Positions 33,128 through 41,662 of a DNA stretch of 64,000 bases are shown in pieces. The DNA lies in contig NZ_CP133778.1 in NCBI RefSeq assembly GCF_034347405.1, positions 3,348,001 to 3,412,000 on the forward strand, written 5' to 3'. This DNA comes from Pseudomonas sp. CCC3.1. GTDB taxonomy: Bacteria > Pseudomonadota > Gammaproteobacteria > Pseudomonadales > Pseudomonadaceae. The translations under genes were made by a program, and so were the position numbers. The notes beneath the pieces were generated by a model. That model made no database searches, was not told where the DNA came from, and saw nothing but the letters and a program-made list of their open reading frames with translations. Numbering within the stretch: position 1 is the stretch's first letter; each line of letters opens with the position of its first letter.

Positions 33128-35164
33128 TTACAACTCGGCAGCCAATCGCGAGCCCTGGTTGATCGCGCGCTTGGCATCCAGTTCAGCCGCGACATCGGCG
33201 CCGCCAATCAAGTGCACGTTCTGCCCGGCAGCCAGCAGGCCATCTTGCAGTTCGCGCAGCGGGTCTTGACCGGCGCAAATGACGATGTTGTCGACTGCCA
33301 GCAACTGCGGCTCGCCTTCGCCAATACGGATGTGCAATCCGTCATTGTCGATGCTCAGGTATTCAACGCTGTTGAGCATTTGCACGTGCTTGTTTTTCAA
33401 GCCGGTGCGATGGATCCAGCCGGTGGTTTTACCCAGTCCGTCTCCCACCTTGCTCTTTTTACGCTGCAACAAAAACACCTGCCGCGCTGGCGCATGCACT
33501 TCAGGCTTGATGCCGGCCACGCCGCCACGGGCTTCGAGGTGGGTATCGATGCCCCACTCGCGCCAGAAGGCTTCGCGGTCCTGGCTGGTGGCCACGCCCT
33601 GTTGCACCAGGAACTCGGACACGTCAAAACCGATGCCGCCCGCACCGATGACGGCGACGCTGGCTCCCACCGGCTTGCGCCCAAGGATCACGTCCAGGTA
33701 GCTCAGCACCTTAGGGTTGTCGATACCCGGGATCGCCGGGGTTCGCGGCGCAATACCAGTAGCCAGGATGATTTCGTCAAACTCGCCCGCCACCAGTTGC
33801 TGCACGTCCACCCGAGTATTGAGGCGCAGCTCAACGCCCGTGGTTTGCAGCTTGCGCTTGAAGTAACGCAGGGTTTCGAAGAACTCTTCCTTGCCCGGCA
33901 CGCGCTTGGCGACGTTGAACTGGCCGCCAATCTCACTGGCCGAATCAAACAGCGTGACCTGATGCCCACGCTCAGCCGCCACCGTCGCCGCCGATAGCCC
34001 GGCAGGCCCGGCGCCGACCACGGCGATTTTCTTCACGGCGAGGGTCGGCAGGTAGTTGAGCACCGTTTCATGGCAGGCGCGCGGGTTAACCAGGCAACTG
34101 GTCAGTTTGCCGCCAAAGGTGTGGTCCAGACACGCCTGGTTACAGCCGATGCAGGTGTTGATTTCATCGCTGCGCCCAGCCGCCGCCTTGTTGACGAACT
34201 CAGGATCCGCCAGAAATGGCCGCGCCATGGACACCATGTCGGCGTCGCCCTCGGCCAGAATCTGCTCGGCGATTTCCGGGGTGTTGATGCGGTTGGTGGT
34301 GATCAGCGGCACATTGACCGAACCGCGCAGCTTGGCCGTGACTTTGCTGAAGGCACCACGTGGCACTTTGGTGGCAATGGTCGGAATACGCGCTTCGTGC
34401 CAGCCAATGCCGGTGTTGATCAAGGTCGCGCCAGCCTGCTCCACGGCCTTGGCCAGTTGCACGATTTCATCCCAGACGCTGCCACCTGCCACCAGATCGA
34501 GCATCGACAGGCGATAAATAATAATGAAGTTCGGGCCCACCGCTTCACGCACCCGGCGCACGATTTCAATCGGCAGACGCATGCGGTTTTCATAGCTGCC
34601 CCCCCAGCGGTCGGTGCGATGGTTGGTTTGCGCGGCAAGGAACTGGTTAATGAAATAACCTTCGGAGCCCATGATCTCAACGCCGTCATAACCGGCGCTT
34701 TGCGACAGTTGGGCGCAGGTCACGAAGTCGCTGATCTGCTTCTCGATGCCCGCTTCGTCCAGTTCTTTGGGGGTGAAGGGGTTGATCGGTGCCTGAATCG
34801 CGCTAGGCGCCACTTGACGCGGGCTGTAGGCATAGCGCCCGGCGTGAAGGATCTGCAGGCAGATCTTGCCGCCCGCATCGTGCACGGCGCGGGTCACCAC
34901 CCGGTGTTTTTCCGCTTCTTCAGGCGTGCTCAGTTTGGCCGCACCGCTGTACACGCCGCCTTCATCGTTGGGCGCAATGCCGCCTGTCACCATCAGCCCG
35001 ACACCGCCTTTTGCCCGTTCGGCAAAATAGGCAGCCATGCGTTCAAAGCCTCCGGGCTGTTCTTCAAGCCCCGTGTGCATCGAGCCCATGAGGCTGCGGT
35101 TGCGCAAGGTGGTAAAACCCAAATCCAGCGGGGCCATTAAATGCGGGTAGTGAGTGGCGGTCAT
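33128..35164 (-). CDS. fadH: 2,4-dienoyl-CoA reductase (NADPH), FMN/FAD/4Fe-4S type
   Basis: 678 residues, the size of FadH. N-terminal OYE-like barrel (APLDLGFTTLRNRSLMGSMH, LQILHAGRYAYSP, AGYDGVEIMGSEGYFINQFL), an iron-sulfur Cys cluster (CIGCNQACLDHTFGG, then C in SCLVNPRAC), and a C-terminal FAD/NADPH part (AVVGAGPAGLSAATVAAERG, AVIGAGGIGFDVSEFL). It removes double bonds at even positions during beta-oxidation of unsaturated fatty acids in the cytoplasm. Divergent from the nitrilase-fold gene with a 210-bp gap. Confidence 0.95.
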   Translation of the reverse strand: MTATHYPHLMAPLDLGFTTLRNRSLMGSMHTGLEEQPGGFERMAAYFAERAKGGVGLMVTGGIAPNDEGGVYSGAAKLSTPEEAEKHRVVTRAVHDAGGKICLQILHAGRYAYSPRQVAPSAIQAPINPFTPKELDEAGIEKQISDFVTCAQLSQSAGYDGVEIMGSEGYFINQFLAAQTNHRTDRWGGSYENRMRLPIEIVRRVREAVGPNFIIIYRLSMLDLVAGGSVWDEIVQLAKAVEQAGATLINTGIGWHEARIPTIATKVPRGAFSKVTAKLRGSVNVPLITTNRINTPEIAEQILAEGDADMVSMARPFLADPEFVNKAAAGRSDEINTCIGCNQACLDHTFGGKLTSCLVNPRACHETVLNYLPTLAVKKIAVVGAGPAGLSAATVAAERGHQVTLFDSASEIGGQFNVAKRVPGKEEFFETLRYFKRKLQTTGVELRLNTRVDVQQLVAGEFDEIILATGIAPRTPAIPGIDNPKVLSYLDVILGRKPVGASVAVIGAGGIGFDVSEFLVQQGVATSQDREAFWREWGIDTHLEARGGVAGIKPEVHAPARQVFLLQRKKSKVGDGLGKTTGWIHRTGLKNKHVQMLNSVEYLSIDNDGLHIRIGEGEPQLLAVDNIVICAGQDPLRELQDGLLAAGQNVHLIGGADVAAELDAKRAINQGSRLAAEL

Positions 35165-35374
35165 CAGGATGCTCCGGAACAGGCAATATCACGGAACGCG
35201 AGGGCTCTTTGGCTCCCCGTCGTTTATGCCTGGCACAGTAAAGGCCCTATGTGACGTACTCAATGACTCAAACTTACAAATTAATAACCTAAATGAGCAC
35301 CCCCTCTTGGCAAGCCCTGCCCGGCGACCTACCCTAGTCCTCGAATTCTGCCCACGGTTACCGCTTTATTTCTC

Positions 35375-36505
35375 ATGCGTAAATTATTTGGCTGCACCCT
35401 ACTGATCGCTCTTGTCGCTTGCGCCGCTGGTTATGGGTACTGGGCTGAACATCGCGAGGTCGGTCACTACTTGTCTGATCTGCGTATCCAACTGGCCGTC
35501 AACGATGGCGCGGATCAGGGTCGTGGCAACTTGCTGGGCATCGAACCCGATCTGTCACCGCGTGATTTCCAAAGCCTGGCGCTGGTGCGTTTAAAGCTGT
35601 CCGCCTACCTGAACAGTGCCCGCAATGACGGGCTGCTCAACGACAAAACCATTGTGGTCCTGCCTGAGCACATCGGCACCTGGCTGATGTTTCGCGGCGA
35701 AAAAAACGAGCTGTACCAGGCCGCCAATTTGAATGAAGCCATGCGCATGCTGGCACTGAGCAACCCGCTGGCCTTCGCCAATGCCTGGTTGCGCGCAGAC
35801 GGTGACAACCGGACCAACGATGCTCACCTGCGCATGAAAGCCCGGCACATGGCGAGTGATTACCAAAGCCTGTTTGGCGGCCTGGCCAAAGAGTTCGGGG
35901 TCACGCTGGTGGCAGGCAGTATCGCCCTGCCCGACCCGCGCATTGAAAACGGCAAGTTGTTGCCGGGCAGCGGGCCGCTGTACAACAGCAGCCTGGTGTT
36001 TGGCCGCGACGGCGCACTGCTTGGCCTTCCTCAGCGTCAGTTACTGCCCACTTACGAAGAACAGAGTTATATCCAACCCAGCCCGGACCACCAGTTGAAT
36101 GTGGTCGATACCCCGGCCGGACGGCTGGGGATCTTGATCGGCAGCGACAGCTGGTACCCCGAGAACTATCAAGCCCTGAATGAGAAAGGCGCGCAGTTGA
36201 TTGCCGTGCCCGCCTTCATCATGGGCAAGAACACGTGGGAACAACCTTGGGGCGGCTACAAGAGCGTTTCGACGCCCAGCGAAATCAGCCTCAAACCCGG
36301 TGAAGTCACCGAAGGTGAAGCCTGGCATCGCCTGACACTGATCAGTAGCGTGCCCAGCAGCACTGCCGAAGCGGGTGTGACCGTGTTCTTGCGCGGCAAG
36401 TTTTGGGACAAACGCAGTGCCGGACGTGGTTTTATCAGCCGCAACGGTCAAACCAGTGCCGACACGTACGGCACCGGCGCACAACTGCTGAACGTGTGGC
36501 TGTAA
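35375..36505 (+). CDS. Nitrilase-fold protein lacking catalytic Cys and Lys (pseudoenzyme)
   Basis: 376 residues with an N-terminal membrane anchor or signal segment (KLFGCTLLIALVACAAGYGY). The body has the carbon-nitrogen hydrolase fold: the Glu region reads KTIVVLPEHIGTW near 95 and is conserved; the Lys region reads GLPQRQLLPTYEEQ, with Gln where Lys is expected; the Cys region reads LGILIGSDSWYPENY, with Gly at the position of Cys in the usual ICYDxxFPE. By these alignments hydrolysis by the family mechanism is unlikely. It may have a binding or acyl-transfer-independent envelope role. Followed 4 bp later by an AraC gene, so they are cotranscribed. I recall a similar fadH/hypothetical/AraC trio in P. 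aeruginosa. Confidence 0.75.
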   Translation: MRKLFGCTLLIALVACAAGYGYWAEHREVGHYLSDLRIQLAVNDGADQGRGNLLGIEPDLSPRDFQSLALVRLKLSAYLNSARNDGLLNDKTIVVLPEHIGTWLMFRGEKNELYQAANLNEAMRMLALSNPLAFANAWLRADGDNRTNDAHLRMKARHMASDYQSLFGGLAKEFGVTLVAGSIALPDPRIENGKLLPGSGPLYNSSLVFGRDGALLGLPQRQLLPTYEEQSYIQPSPDHQLNVVDTPAGRLGILIGSDSWYPENYQALNEKGAQLIAVPAFIMGKNTWEQPWGGYKSVSTPSEISLKPGEVTEGEAWHRLTLISSVPSSTAEAGVTVFLRGKFWDKRSAGRGFISRNGQTSADTYGTGAQLLNVWL

Positions 36506-36509
36506 CGCC

Positions 36510-37550
36510 GTGAAGCCGCTGCCGATGCGTCTGGGCGACCTTTCTGTCGGTTTTGTTGAATGCCTGGCGGACGCCGTGCGCAGTTATGGGCAAGATCCCC
36601 TGCCCTTGCTGGCCCAATACGGCCTGGACCCGGCCCGACTCGCTCAGCCTTCGGCCCGTTTATCGATCCCGCGCTACATGCGCTTGGGGCATGCGGCAAT
36701 CGCGCTGACGGGTGATTCGGCGCTGGGGTTGCGCATGGGCCAATTGAGTCGCTTGCCTCAGGCGGGGCTGGCAGGTGTCACTGCAGCCCAGGCGCCAACT
36801 GTGCGCGAAGCGGCGCGCACGTTAATCCGTTTTGAGCCGCTGTATGGTTCAAACTATCGCGGCCAATCGAGCCTGCACGAAGACGCTCAGGGCGCCTGGC
36901 TGCGCTTTTACTCCATCAGCCCGTACAACGCCTACAACCGCTTTGTGGTGGACTCGATCATTGCTGGCTGGCTGCAACAGTTGTCGTCAGTGGCCGCCCA
37001 ACCCTTGCGCTGCGAACAGATCGACATCGAGTTCAGCGAGCCTGAGTATTCCGAGCACTACAGCCCACTGAGCCGAGTGCCCATCAATTTCCGGGCAGAA
37101 ACCAACCAGTTGCGTCTCAACCACGCGGCGCTGGATCTGCGCAACCCCGTGCATTGCCCGAGCACCTGGGCTTGCCTGTTGCAAGTGTGCGAACGCGAAC
37201 TGGAACAACTGACCCGCACCCGCAGCCTGCGCGAGCGCATTACGCAATTGCTGGGGCCTTTGCTCAATGGCGGTCGAGAGCCCGACCTGGAAGAAGTGGC
37301 GGCACGTCTGAAGTTGCCGACCTGGACCTTGCGTCGCAAGCTGGCAGAAGAAGGCACGCAGTTTCGCGCGATTCTCAATGACACGCGGCGAGACCTGGCC
37401 ATGACCTATATCCGCGACACGGAGTTGGCCTTTGGCGAGATTGCCTATCTGTTGGGGTTTGCCTCAGCCGAGGCGTTTCAGAGAGCCTTCAAGCGCTGGA
37501 ACGCGCAGACTCCAGGAGAGTTCCGTCGTCGCCAGCGTCAATTGGCCTGA
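36510..37550 (+). CDS. AraC family transcriptional regulator
   Basis: 346 residues: PF12625-type N-terminal domain (VGFVECLADAVRSYGQDPLP, RYMRLGHAAIALTGDSALGL) and an AraC DNA-binding domain from about 260 (EPDLEEVAARLKLPTWTLRR, ELAFGEIAYLLGFASAEAFQ, RAFKRWNAQTPGEFRR). The same architecture as the regulator at 22759. Start is GTG 36510 or ATG 36525; neither has a strong ribosome site, consistent with coupling to the gene 4 bp upstream. Confidence 0.88.
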   Translation: MKPLPMRLGDLSVGFVECLADAVRSYGQDPLPLLAQYGLDPARLAQPSARLSIPRYMRLGHAAIALTGDSALGLRMGQLSRLPQAGLAGVTAAQAPTVREAARTLIRFEPLYGSNYRGQSSLHEDAQGAWLRFYSISPYNAYNRFVVDSIIAGWLQQLSSVAAQPLRCEQIDIEFSEPEYSEHYSPLSRVPINFRAETNQLRLNHAALDLRNPVHCPSTWACLLQVCERELEQLTRTRSLRERITQLLGPLLNGGREPDLEEVAARLKLPTWTLRRKLAEEGTQFRAILNDTRRDLAMTYIRDTELAFGEIAYLLGFASAEAFQRAFKRWNAQTPGEFRRRQRQLA

Positions 37551-37551
37551 A

Positions 37552-37638
37552 TCAAAGCTCAGTTGCGTCGTCAGCAGGCTCTAGAGGGTCTAACTCCGAG
37601 GCCTGATACTCGAGCAGTTCTTCTTGATAGTCATCCAT
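37552..37638 (-). CDS. 28-residue acidic small protein
   Basis: A minus-strand frame from ATG 37638 to TGA 37552 encodes 28 residues starting MDDYQEELLEYQASELDP and ending DDATEL. It has a good ribosome site (AGAGGATG, 7 bp before ATG), an extremely acidic composition and no overlap with the adjacent AraC gene (2 bp gap, convergent). I have an impression that near-identical small frames occur in other pseudomonads, but this is unverified. Function unknown. Confidence 0.6.
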   Translation of the reverse strand: MDDYQEELLEYQASELDPLEPADDATEL

Positions 37639-37792
37639 GGCTGCATCCTCTTTAAGTCTGTTGGTTCACGTCATGCCTGAGTGGCGCTGGGTATGAGCTT
37701 AAGGCGCCCGCATGAAGGTTCAATGACACCTTCACGAGCACTTCCAGCACTGACTTTAAACGTAGCAGACCGCAGAAATTTAGCGCAACCCT

Positions 37793-38761
37793 TTATTTTG
37801 GCGACACAGGCTCTACAACAGCCGGTACAGGGGTAATTGCCGAGTCAGTCTCCGGGGTCGTGGCCGGTTCTGTCTCAGGGGTGGCTGCCTCAGACTTTTT
37901 CTCGGCGGCGGGCGAAGCTGCAGGCGATGTCACCGCGGGTGTCGTGGCCGGTGTCGTGAGAGATGGCACAGCGGGCGCATCGGGCACAACAGGTGGCACA
38001 ACAGGCGTCGGAGCTACCTGAACGTCAACCGGCACGATGGCTGGCGCGTCTACTGGCGGCACGACCGGCTTGGAAGCTTCATGCTCAGTCGTCGTCGGCT
38101 CAACGACAGGCGCGGCGGCAGGTACTGGCGTGACCGGGATAACGGCAGGCGCTACCTGAGGCTTGGCGGCGACCGGCTCTGGCACGCCCAGGTCAGCCTT
38201 GGGCTTTTCTTCAATATGGGCGGCTTTTTTCACTTCTTTGGGCAAGAACACTTCGACCAGAGAGAAAAAGCGATCGTAGAACTCGGGGGACGACACCGTT
38301 TCGCTGGCCACCTTGACCATTGAATCGTCAGACGAGCCAATTGGCATCGACACCGACCCCAGCACACCGACCCCCAGGCTTGCCGAGTTATTGACCTTCT
38401 TCAATGCGTAACGGTCTTGCAGCGCGTTGGCAAACATGGTCGCGTGGTGCGCTGAACCGCCGTCATCGGCACACACCACGTTAAAACTGATCTCCAGATG
38501 GCTCTCGCCGGTTTGCTGAAAGCTCTTGTGGCCGCTGATCAGTTTGGGATCGTTACTGGTGATGATGTAGCCCTGACTGAGCAATGCCCGACGCGCGGCT
38601 TCGCAAGAAGCCTTATCGGTAACCGGGTAGTTACGCGAGAACGTGCCTGAGTCGTCGAAGTTTTCATGTTCGTAAATCGCTGTCTTCTTCGACGAACAAC
38701 CTGCGAGGCCGGCCAGCAAAAGGGCCACTACCACGGTACGCAAGGGGAATGACATGGGCAT
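37793..38761 (-). CDS. DUF2242 lipoprotein with Pro/Ala/Val-rich tail
   Basis: 322 residues. Lipoprotein signal peptide with lipobox LAGC (Cys about 22) followed by SSK. Residues about 30-185 match the DUF2242 pattern: YEHENFDDSGTFSRNYPVTD, CEAARRALLSQGYIITSNDP, HATMFANALQDRYALKKVNN. From about 200 to the end the sequence is low-complexity, rich in Pro, Ala, Val and Thr, as expected for a spacer crossing the periplasm or wall. ATG 38761 has AGGA in front. Function unknown. Confidence 0.85.
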   Translation of the reverse strand: MPMSFPLRTVVVALLLAGLAGCSSKKTAIYEHENFDDSGTFSRNYPVTDKASCEAARRALLSQGYIITSNDPKLISGHKSFQQTGESHLEISFNVVCADDGGSAHHATMFANALQDRYALKKVNNSASLGVGVLGSVSMPIGSSDDSMVKVASETVSSPEFYDRFFSLVEVFLPKEVKKAAHIEEKPKADLGVPEPVAAKPQVAPAVIPVTPVPAAAPVVEPTTTEHEASKPVVPPVDAPAIVPVDVQVAPTPVVPPVVPDAPAVPSLTTPATTPAVTSPAASPAAEKKSEAATPETEPATTPETDSAITPVPAVVEPVSPK

Positions 38762-38871
38762 TGAAAATCCTGAAGAGAACGGAACGGGGCGTATTGTGCA
38801 TCAGTTCGTGATTTAAGCGCGCAGTTTGATTGGATGAAATGTGGCAACGCTTTTGGTGCGTGAGCAGGCTT

Positions 38872-38971
38872 GTAGCCGCTGACGAGGTACGAGGCTGCGA
38901 TGCGGGCCGCAGGACAGCCGTCCGGGATCGCTTCGCAATCCCTCGCAGCCTCAGTCTTCGGCAGCGGCTAC
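38872..38971. repeat. REP-type inverted repeat (GTAGCCGCTG family)
   Basis: Arms GTAGCCGCTGACGAGGTACG with GAGGCTGCGATGC facing TCGCAGCCTCAGTC and TTCGGCAGCGGCTAC. A lone half-unit follows at about 38995-39016 (AGCTGCCGAAGGCTGCGATC). The 337-bp gap between the lipoprotein gene and the tRNAs contains only these and a terminator. Confidence 0.8.
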
Positions 38972-39032
38972 AGGGCGTTATGTGTGCACACCGGAGCTGC
39001 CGAAGGCTGCGATCTGTTTGAATCGCAGGCAC

Positions 39033-39058
39033 AAAAAAAGCGACCCTCAGGTCGCTTT
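39033..39058 (-). terminator. Rho-independent terminator of the tRNA cluster
   Basis: Stem GCGACC / GGTCGC (39040-39045 with 39050-39055), loop CTCA, extended by A-T pairs; on the minus strand a run of T follows (A-run 39033-39039). Located 41 bp after the last tRNA. Confidence 0.9.
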
Positions 39059-39098
39059 CTTTGTAGCTTCAGAGAGTTCAAGGGCTCTGAAGCAAATA

Positions 39099-39175
39099 TG
39101 GCGCAGCGGACGGGACTCGAACCCGCGACCCCCGGCGTGACAGGCCGGTATTCTAACCGACTGAACTACCGCTGC
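39099..39175 (-). tRNA. tRNA-Asp (GTC), distal copy
   Basis: 77-nt cloverleaf starting GCAGCGGTAGTTCAGTCGG and ending CGTCCGCTGCGCCA on the minus strand; acceptor GCAGCGG/CCGCTGC, anticodon loop CCTGTCACG gives GTC. Identical to the copy at 39277-39353. Confidence 0.95.
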
Positions 39176-39276
39176 GTATCGCTCGGACTTGCGTCCGTTT
39201 GAAACTTTTAAACCTGTGATCGAAGAGCTTCGGTGCTTTTCAATCGCAAGCCAGGCGAACCTGACTTGTACAAATA

Positions 39277-39353
39277 TGGCGCAGCGGACGGGACTCGAAC
39301 CCGCGACCCCCGGCGTGACAGGCCGGTATTCTAACCGACTGAACTACCGCTGC
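39277..39353 (-). tRNA. tRNA-Asp (GTC), proximal copy
   Basis: Identical 77-nt sequence to 39099-39175, 101 bp upstream in the transcript. The spacer shares no obvious structure. Confidence 0.95.
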
Positions 39354-39408
39354 GCGTCGGTTGGTAGCTTCGTTAAAAGCGACCTTCTCTTTCGAGAAAC
39401 TCAAGAAG

Positions 39409-39484
39409 TGGTGGGTGATGACGGGATCGAACCGCCGACCCTCTGCTTGTAAGGCAGATGCTCTCCCAGCTGAGCTAATCACCC
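39409..39484 (-). tRNA. tRNA-Val (TAC)
   Basis: 76-nt cloverleaf starting GGGTGATTAGCTCAGCTGGG and ending CATCACCCACCA; acceptor GGGTGAT/ATCACCC, anticodon loop CTTACAA gives TAC. First tRNA of a Val-Asp-Asp transcript, 22 bp downstream of a good sigma-70 promoter. Confidence 0.95.
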
Positions 39485-39505
39485 TTTGCTTCGTTGAGGC
39501 CGCGA

Positions 39506-39534
39506 AATTTACGCACCTATCGAAGCTAAGTCAA
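39506..39534 (-). promoter_or_regulatory. Sigma-70 promoter of the Val-Asp-Asp tRNA cluster
   Basis: On the minus strand: -35 TTGACT (39534-39529), 17-bp spacer, -10 TAAATT (39511-39506). The -10 lies 21 bp before the first base of tRNA-Val. Confidence 0.7.
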
Positions 39535-39578
39535 GGACAAGGTTGAGTTTTTTTCTAAAAAAGCAAAAAAACAGACCG

Positions 39579-40358
39579 CTACTCGCCATAAACCATTTTC
39601 TTGCTCATGCCGCCGTCGACCACAAACTCCTGCCCAGTTACAAATCCGGCATTGCGCGACAGTAGCCACGCAACCATGGCAGCAACGTCTTCCACGGTGC
39701 CTGCACGGCCTGTCGGATGCTGGGCGTGATCAGCGTCGGTTAACGGCTCTGCACGCCTGACAGAGGGGTCACGGGCATCAATCCAGCCCGGACTCACGGC
39801 ATTGACCCGGATCTCCGGCCCAAGGCTGATTGCCAGTGCGTGGGTCAACGCCAGCAAGCCGCCCTTGCTCGCCACATAAGCCTCAGTATCGGGCTCTGAT
39901 TGGCGGGCACGGGTAGACGCAAGATTGACGATCGAACCGCAATGCGCACGCAAGTAAGGCGCGCAGTGCTTGGCCAACAGCATCGGCCCGGTCAGGTTGA
40001 CCGCCAGCACGCGGTTCCAGTGCGCTAGGTCGAGGCTTTCGAGGGTCATGTTGTGCGGGTCGGCAATCGCGGCATTGGACACCAAAGCGTCCAGTCGACC
40101 GAACTGCCCCAACACTTGTGCCACGCACTGGATCACATCCGCCTCGACCGACACATCCATGGCCACAAACCAGGCGCTTTCACCCAGCGCCTTGACCACT
40201 TTGGAGCCTCGGGCGCGGTCAATGTCGGTCAGCACCACTTGCCAGCCTTCGCTGATCAGCCATGCCGCAATCCCCAGGCCAATACCCCGCGCAGCGCCTG
40301 TTACCAGCGCTACACGGCCATTGCCTTCAATCGGTGCTTGAGGAGCCCATTCGGTCAC
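39579..40358 (-). CDS. SDR family oxidoreductase
   Basis: 259 residues of the classical short-chain dehydrogenase type. Cofactor motif TGAARGIGLGIA near 20, NAA motif LVSNAAIAD near 92, catalytic Ser in IVNLAST and Tyr-Lys in AYVASKGGLLALTHALA near 160, and C-terminal TGQEFVVDGGMSKKM. Asp after the second strand (LTDIDRARG) favours NAD(H). Substrate unknown. Its ATG overlaps the metZ stop by 4 bp, so it is the last gene of a metZ operon, an arrangement found in many pseudomonads. Confidence 0.9.
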   Translation of the reverse strand: MTEWAPQAPIEGNGRVALVTGAARGIGLGIAAWLISEGWQVVLTDIDRARGSKVVKALGESAWFVAMDVSVEADVIQCVAQVLGQFGRLDALVSNAAIADPHNMTLESLDLAHWNRVLAVNLTGPMLLAKHCAPYLRAHCGSIVNLASTRARQSEPDTEAYVASKGGLLALTHALAISLGPEIRVNAVSPGWIDARDPSVRRAEPLTDADHAQHPTGRAGTVEDVAAMVAWLLSRNAGFVTGQEFVVDGGMSKKMVYGE

Positions 40359-41566
40359 AGTGCGGCCAAGCCTCGCGCCAGGTCTGCTTGCAGGTCAGCC
40401 ACATCTTCCAGGCCGACCGCGATGCGGATCAGGCTGTCACGAATGCCCGCGGCTTCACGCTCTTGTGGCGCCAGACGACCATGGGAAGTGGTCGCCGGGT
40501 GGGTGATGGTGGTTTTGCTGTCCCCCAGGTTGGCCGTGATCGAGATCAGGCGCGTGGCATCGATAAAGCGCCAGGCGCCCTCTTTGCCGCCTTTGACTTC
40601 AAAACTGACCACTGCCCCGAACCCGCGCTGCTGGCGCTGGGCCAACGCATGCTGCGGATGGCTCTTGAGGCCTGCGTAATGGACTTTCTCGACGCCGTCC
40701 TGCTGCTCCAGCCACTCAGCCAGGGCTTGAGCGCTGGCGCAGTGCGCACGCATGCGCAGGTTCAAGGTTTCCAGCCCCTTGAGGAAGATCCACGCATTGA
40801 ACGGGCTCAGGGTCGGCCCGGCCGTACGCAGGAAACCGACGACTTCTTTCATCTGCTCGCTGCGACCGGCAACCACACCGCCCATGCAACGCCCCTGGCC
40901 GTCGATGAACTTGGTGGCCGAGTGCACAACGATGTCGGCACCCAACTTGACCGGCTGCTGCAACGCAGGCGTACAGAAGCAGTTGTCGACGACCAGCAGC
41001 GCACCCTTGGCGTGAGCAATTTCTGCCAGCGCACTGATGTCTACCAGTTCAGCCAACGGGTTGGACGGAGACTCGACAAACAGCAATTTGGTGTTGGGCT
41101 TGATCGCCGTATCCCAACCCGCCAGTTCGGCCAGCGGGACGTAATCAACCTCGACGCCGAAACGCTTGAAATACTTTTCAAACAGGCTGATGGTCGAACC
41201 AAAGACGCTGCGCGAGACCAGAATGTGGTCACCGGCGCTGCACAGGCTCATCACCACCGACAAAATGGCGGCCATGCCGGTTGCCGTGGCAACGGCCTGC
41301 TCTGCCCCTTCCAGTGCCGCGATGCGCTCTTCGAACGCACGCACAGTGGGGTTGGTGTAACGCGAATAAACGTTGCCAGCCACCTCGCCCGAGAACCGCG
41401 CAGCGGCATCGCCAGCCGTGCGGAACACATAGCTTGAGGTGAGGAACATTGCATCACCGTGCTCGCCTTCTGGCGTACGGTGCTGGCCGGCACGCACAGC
41501 CAAGGTGTCGAACGCTACGCCCTCAAGGTCGCTATCCAGCCGACCGGCATCCCAATCCTGACTCAT
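40355..41566 (-). CDS. metZ: O-succinylhomoserine sulfhydrylase
   Basis: 403 residues of the Cys/Met PLP family. PLP-binding Lys in VVHSATKFIDGQGRCMGGVV, phosphate-contact segment ATGMAAILSVVMSL, and CFCTPALQQPVKLGAD. The enzyme converts O-succinylhomoserine and sulfide to homocysteine in methionine synthesis. ATG 41566 (MSQDWDAGRLDSDLEGVAFD) has AAGGAG upstream and matches known MetZ N-termini. Directly follows purF, as in P. aeruginosa. Confidence 0.95.
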   Translation of the reverse strand: MSQDWDAGRLDSDLEGVAFDTLAVRAGQHRTPEGEHGDAMFLTSSYVFRTAGDAAARFSGEVAGNVYSRYTNPTVRAFEERIAALEGAEQAVATATGMAAILSVVMSLCSAGDHILVSRSVFGSTISLFEKYFKRFGVEVDYVPLAELAGWDTAIKPNTKLLFVESPSNPLAELVDISALAEIAHAKGALLVVDNCFCTPALQQPVKLGADIVVHSATKFIDGQGRCMGGVVAGRSEQMKEVVGFLRTAGPTLSPFNAWIFLKGLETLNLRMRAHCASAQALAEWLEQQDGVEKVHYAGLKSHPQHALAQRQQRGFGAVVSFEVKGGKEGAWRFIDATRLISITANLGDSKTTITHPATTSHGRLAPQEREAAGIRDSLIRIAVGLEDVADLQADLARGLAAL

Positions 41567-41629
41567 GCTGCCCACTCCTTGCCTTGTATTGATGACGTTG
41601 TATCAGCTTGCTTTCGATAAGAGAAATGC

Positions 41630-41653
41630 AAACCGGCCCATCAGGGCCGGTTT
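41630..41653 (-). terminator. Stem-loop after purF, probable terminator
   Basis: Perfect 10-bp stem AAACCGGCCC / GGGCCGGTTT with loop ATCA, 9 bp after the purF stop. The following minus-strand sequence (GCATTTCTC) is only moderately T-rich. Confidence 0.65.
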
Positions 41654-41662
41654 GTTGAACGC

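Noticed and set aside
39099..39353. The two identical tRNA-Asp genes as direct repeats flanking an integrated element
   Set aside because: They are only 101 bp apart and form the usual Val-Asp-Asp tandem with one promoter and one terminator.
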